A stretch of 63,336 nt of DNA from Methanothrix sp. (GTDB taxonomy: Archaea > Halobacteriota > Methanosarcinia > Methanotrichales > Methanotrichaceae). The position numbers and the translations under genes are program-made. Below the pieces are notes generated by a model. The model saw nothing but the letters and a program-made list of their open reading frames with translations. It searched no databases and was not told the origin of the DNA. The stretch spans positions 29,262 to 92,597 of the forward strand of contig NZ_JASFYM010000006.1 of NCBI RefSeq assembly GCF_030055635.1, written 5' to 3'. Of the stretch, positions 61,810 through 63,336 are shown piece by piece (within the stretch, counting starts at the first letter, position 1; every line of letters begins with the position of its first letter).

Positions 61810-62499
61810 TTAATTTGCGGTCTTCTCCACAAGCCTCGCTGACTCGATCACGTATTTCCCGCGGTTGCCGCTGAAGAGCCTTTCAGCTCTGAGCACCTCC
61901 AGCCGTCTCCTGAATATCGGCCCGTCCAGAACCAGCGTCTCCAGCTCGCCGCCCTCTCCTGAGGGGCTTATTCCGTATCTCTTTTGAAGCCTCTCGAGCT
62001 TTTCTATCATTCTGTCATCAATCTCCGCGCCCAGAAAGCTCTCATCCAGGGGGTACGCAAAGACGCCTGTCACAATGACCCTGAAGCCGCGGGCAGTCAG
62101 CATTCTCAGATAATCGAGCTGATCGATCTGCCAGAGCGGGTTGAAGCACCAGAGATCGAGCTCGCTGCAGATCCTCTGGATTCTCGACGACTGATAGACG
62201 GACTCGATCGCGCCCGTCACTATCCCATCGATGCTGTAGAGCCTACACGCCTCGATGATCGCCTCCCTCAGATCATTCAGCTCCATCTCCTCCACGCCCG
62301 GGGTTCGCCACTTCAGCATATCGATGCCGATAGCAGATGCCACAAGCTCCGCGAGCCCTATGTTCTGCGTGTGGAACATGTAGCTCTCCTCATTTTCAGA
62401 TATCAGGGTGATTAGGCACCGCACATCCTCCTTTTCCATCGCCCTGTAGCAGGCGAACACAGAGTCCTTGCCGCCGCTGAAGAGAACTCCAAGTTTCAT
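61810..62499 (-). CDS. dph6: Diphthine--ammonia ligase (Dph6-like ATP pyrophosphatase)
   Basis: 229 residues. The PP-loop SGGKDSVFACY near the N-terminus binds ATP; IENEESYMFHTQN-like ENEESYMFHTQNIGLAELVA, VTGAIESVYQSSRI, FNPLWQIDQLDYLRML and GEGGELETLVLDGPIF are the diagnostic blocks of the Dph6 family. It performs the last amidation in diphthamide synthesis on elongation factor 2. ATG 62499 abuts the left end of the intact tnpB element, which supplies AGGAGGTTCT upstream. Confidence 0.92.
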   Translation of the reverse strand: MKLGVLFSGGKDSVFACYRAMEKEDVRCLITLISENEESYMFHTQNIGLAELVASAIGIDMLKWRTPGVEEMELNDLREAIIEACRLYSIDGIVTGAIESVYQSSRIQRICSELDLWCFNPLWQIDQLDYLRMLTARGFRVIVTGVFAYPLDESFLGAEIDDRMIEKLERLQKRYGISPSGEGGELETLVLDGPIFRRRLEVLRAERLFSGNRGKYVIESARLVEKTAN

Positions 62500-63336
62500 A
62501 GAACCTCCTGGGGGTAGGGGTAGCGGAAACCCCGCCCTTCAGGGCGTGGAGGAGCGTACCCCACCCATATAAACTGAAATTTATATACAAAGTGAACATA
62601 TCCCTCAATACAATGCTTCAGACTCTGATGGTCCGGCTCGATCCAGACGATGAACAGTATAAGATCCTTCTGGAGACGATGCACCGTTTCAACGAGGCCT
62701 GTAACTACATCGCAGAAGTGGCGTACTCCATCGGGAAGGCCAATAAGTACGTAGTCCATAAAGCTGTCTACTATGACGTTAGGAAGCGATTCGGTCTCTC
62801 TGCACAGCTCACTGTCAGAGCGATATCCAAGGTTGTTGAGGCATACAAGCGAGATCGATCTGTTAAGCCGCAGTTCCGGCCTGATGGGGCGATTGTTTAC
62901 GACCAGCGCATACTCTCCTGGAAGGGGCTCGAAGCAGTCTCGCTGACAACACTCGAAGGCCGGCAGCTTATCCCCCTCAGGATTGGCGATTACCAGAAAG
63001 CTCGGATGGATCGGGTTCGTGGTCAAGCAGATCTGATACTCAGAAACGGTGTGTTCTATCTTGCTGTTGCTGTCGAAGCTCCAGAGGAGACTCCCTACGA
63101 GCCCAGAGGGGTTCTGGGTGTCGATCTCGGTATCAAGTATCCCGCTGTTGATTCTGATGGGGAGATACACAGCGGCGAGAAGCTTCTGGAGACCAGAAAG
63201 CGGCTTGATTCGCTCAGAGCCAGGCTCCAGAGTGTGGGTACCAGGTCTGCTAAAAGGCATCTCAAGAAGCTCTCCGGCAGGATGAAGCGATTCACCAGGG
63301 ATGTCAACCATCGCATCTCCAGGCATATAGTCGCGA
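62500..63336 (+). mobile_element. IS200/IS605-family element with intact tnpB (left part, truncated by the window)
   Basis: The left end begins exactly after the start codon of dph6 (TCAT then AGAACCTCCTGGGGG) and contains a nested hairpin: outer GGGGTA/TACCCC around inner CGCCC-TTCA-GGGCG. An AT-rich promoter (CATATAAACTGAAATTTATATAC) leads to tnpB at 62613. No tnpA is seen on the left; the right end is outside the window. Confidence 0.8.
62613..63336 (+). CDS. tnpB: TnpB RNA-guided nuclease of an IS605-type element (5' part)
   Basis: Open to the window end for 241 codons. The protein starts MLQTLMVRLDPDDEQYKILL; residues 175-185 hold the first RuvC catalytic Asp in GVLGVDLGIKYPAVDSDG, followed by the helical LDSLRARLQSVGTRSAKRHL and RMKRFTRDVNHRISRHIV, the conserved block between RuvC-I and II. 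The Glu and zinc finger lie beyond the window. In related proteins it cuts target DNA with an omega RNA from the element's 3' end. Codon use agrees with an active or recently active gene. Confidence 0.9.
   Translation, partial: MLQTLMVRLDPDDEQYKILLETMHRFNEACNYIAEVAYSIGKANKYVVHKAVYYDVRKRFGLSAQLTVRAISKVVEAYKRDRSVKPQFRPDGAIVYDQRILSWKGLEAVSLTTLEGRQLIPLRIGDYQKARMDRVRGQADLILRNGVFYLAVAVEAPEETPYEPRGVLGVDLGIKYPAVDSDGEIHSGEKLLETRKRLDSLRARLQSVGTRSAKRHLKKLSGRMKRFTRDVNHRISRHIVA

Overview
The window is about 63 kb of chromosome from a methanogenic euryarchaeon, most likely a Methanotrichaceae member (Methanothrix / 'Methanosaeta thermophila' type). The archaeal assignment is direct: aIF2-gamma, RNA polymerase subunit E', Spt4, ribosomal proteins S24e and S27ae, SRP54, PolX, a PC4-like protein, TATA-box promoters and an intron-containing tRNA. 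The methanogen assignment rests on a Ni-CO dehydrogenase (CooS), a MptD-like pterin enzyme, archaeol-lipid enzymes, the archaeal thymidylate synthase and several DUFs that I associate with methanogens. No mcr gene is present, so the family-level name is an inference.

Layout. 0-5 kb: divergent cooC and class II ribonucleotide reductase, then PolX. 5-8 kb: two secreted proteins, tRNA-Thr, a decayed transposon end, a Cys-rich protein with a glutaredoxin, and an ACT protein. 8-12.4 kb: two phosphate permeases and FeoB. 12.5-18 kb: RlmJ-like methylase, PC4-like protein, then the operon aIF2g-PIN-rpoE1-spt4-dephosphoCoA kinase-S24e-S27ae. 18-24 kb: a subtilase split over two frames, then an archaeosortase with archaetidylserine decarboxylase and synthase and a MptD-like gene. 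24-28 kb: FBP aldolase/phosphatase and a sensor with a degenerate PP2C domain. 28.6-33.9 kb: CooS-CooF-FdhA-ferredoxin-ferredoxin/zinc-ribbon operon. 34-42 kb: RimI, metallohydrolase, BofA-like, SLC13/ArsB-type and ABC-2 transporters, tnpB remnant, nuclease-like gene, SAP microprotein, thymidylate synthase. 42-50 kb: thioredoxin/DUF1638/OCD trio, geranylgeranyl-reductase-like gene, and a KaiC-like / small membrane protein / SLC5-STAC-DUF835-DUF835 operon. 50-63 kb: TrpRS, SRP54, AI-2E family permease, methylthiotransferase, HAD phosphatase, secreted proteins, GATase-like protein, diphthine-ammonia ligase, and an intact tnpB running off the end.

Two themes stand out. First, IS200/IS605-type debris is spread through the whole window: one intact tnpB, tnpB 3' remnants, an internally deleted copy with both ends, and many solo hairpin ends. 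Left-end copies sit exactly upstream of start codons of otherwise unrelated genes and supply the ribosome binding site; one right-end copy supplies the stop codon of a secreted protein. Second, several proteins keep a family fold but lack its catalytic residues or have an unusual architecture: the PP2C-like sensor, the glutamine-amidotransferase-like protein, the split subtilase, and the SLC5-STAC-DUF835 transporter-sensor.

All calls are made from reading the sequence alone; no database search was run.
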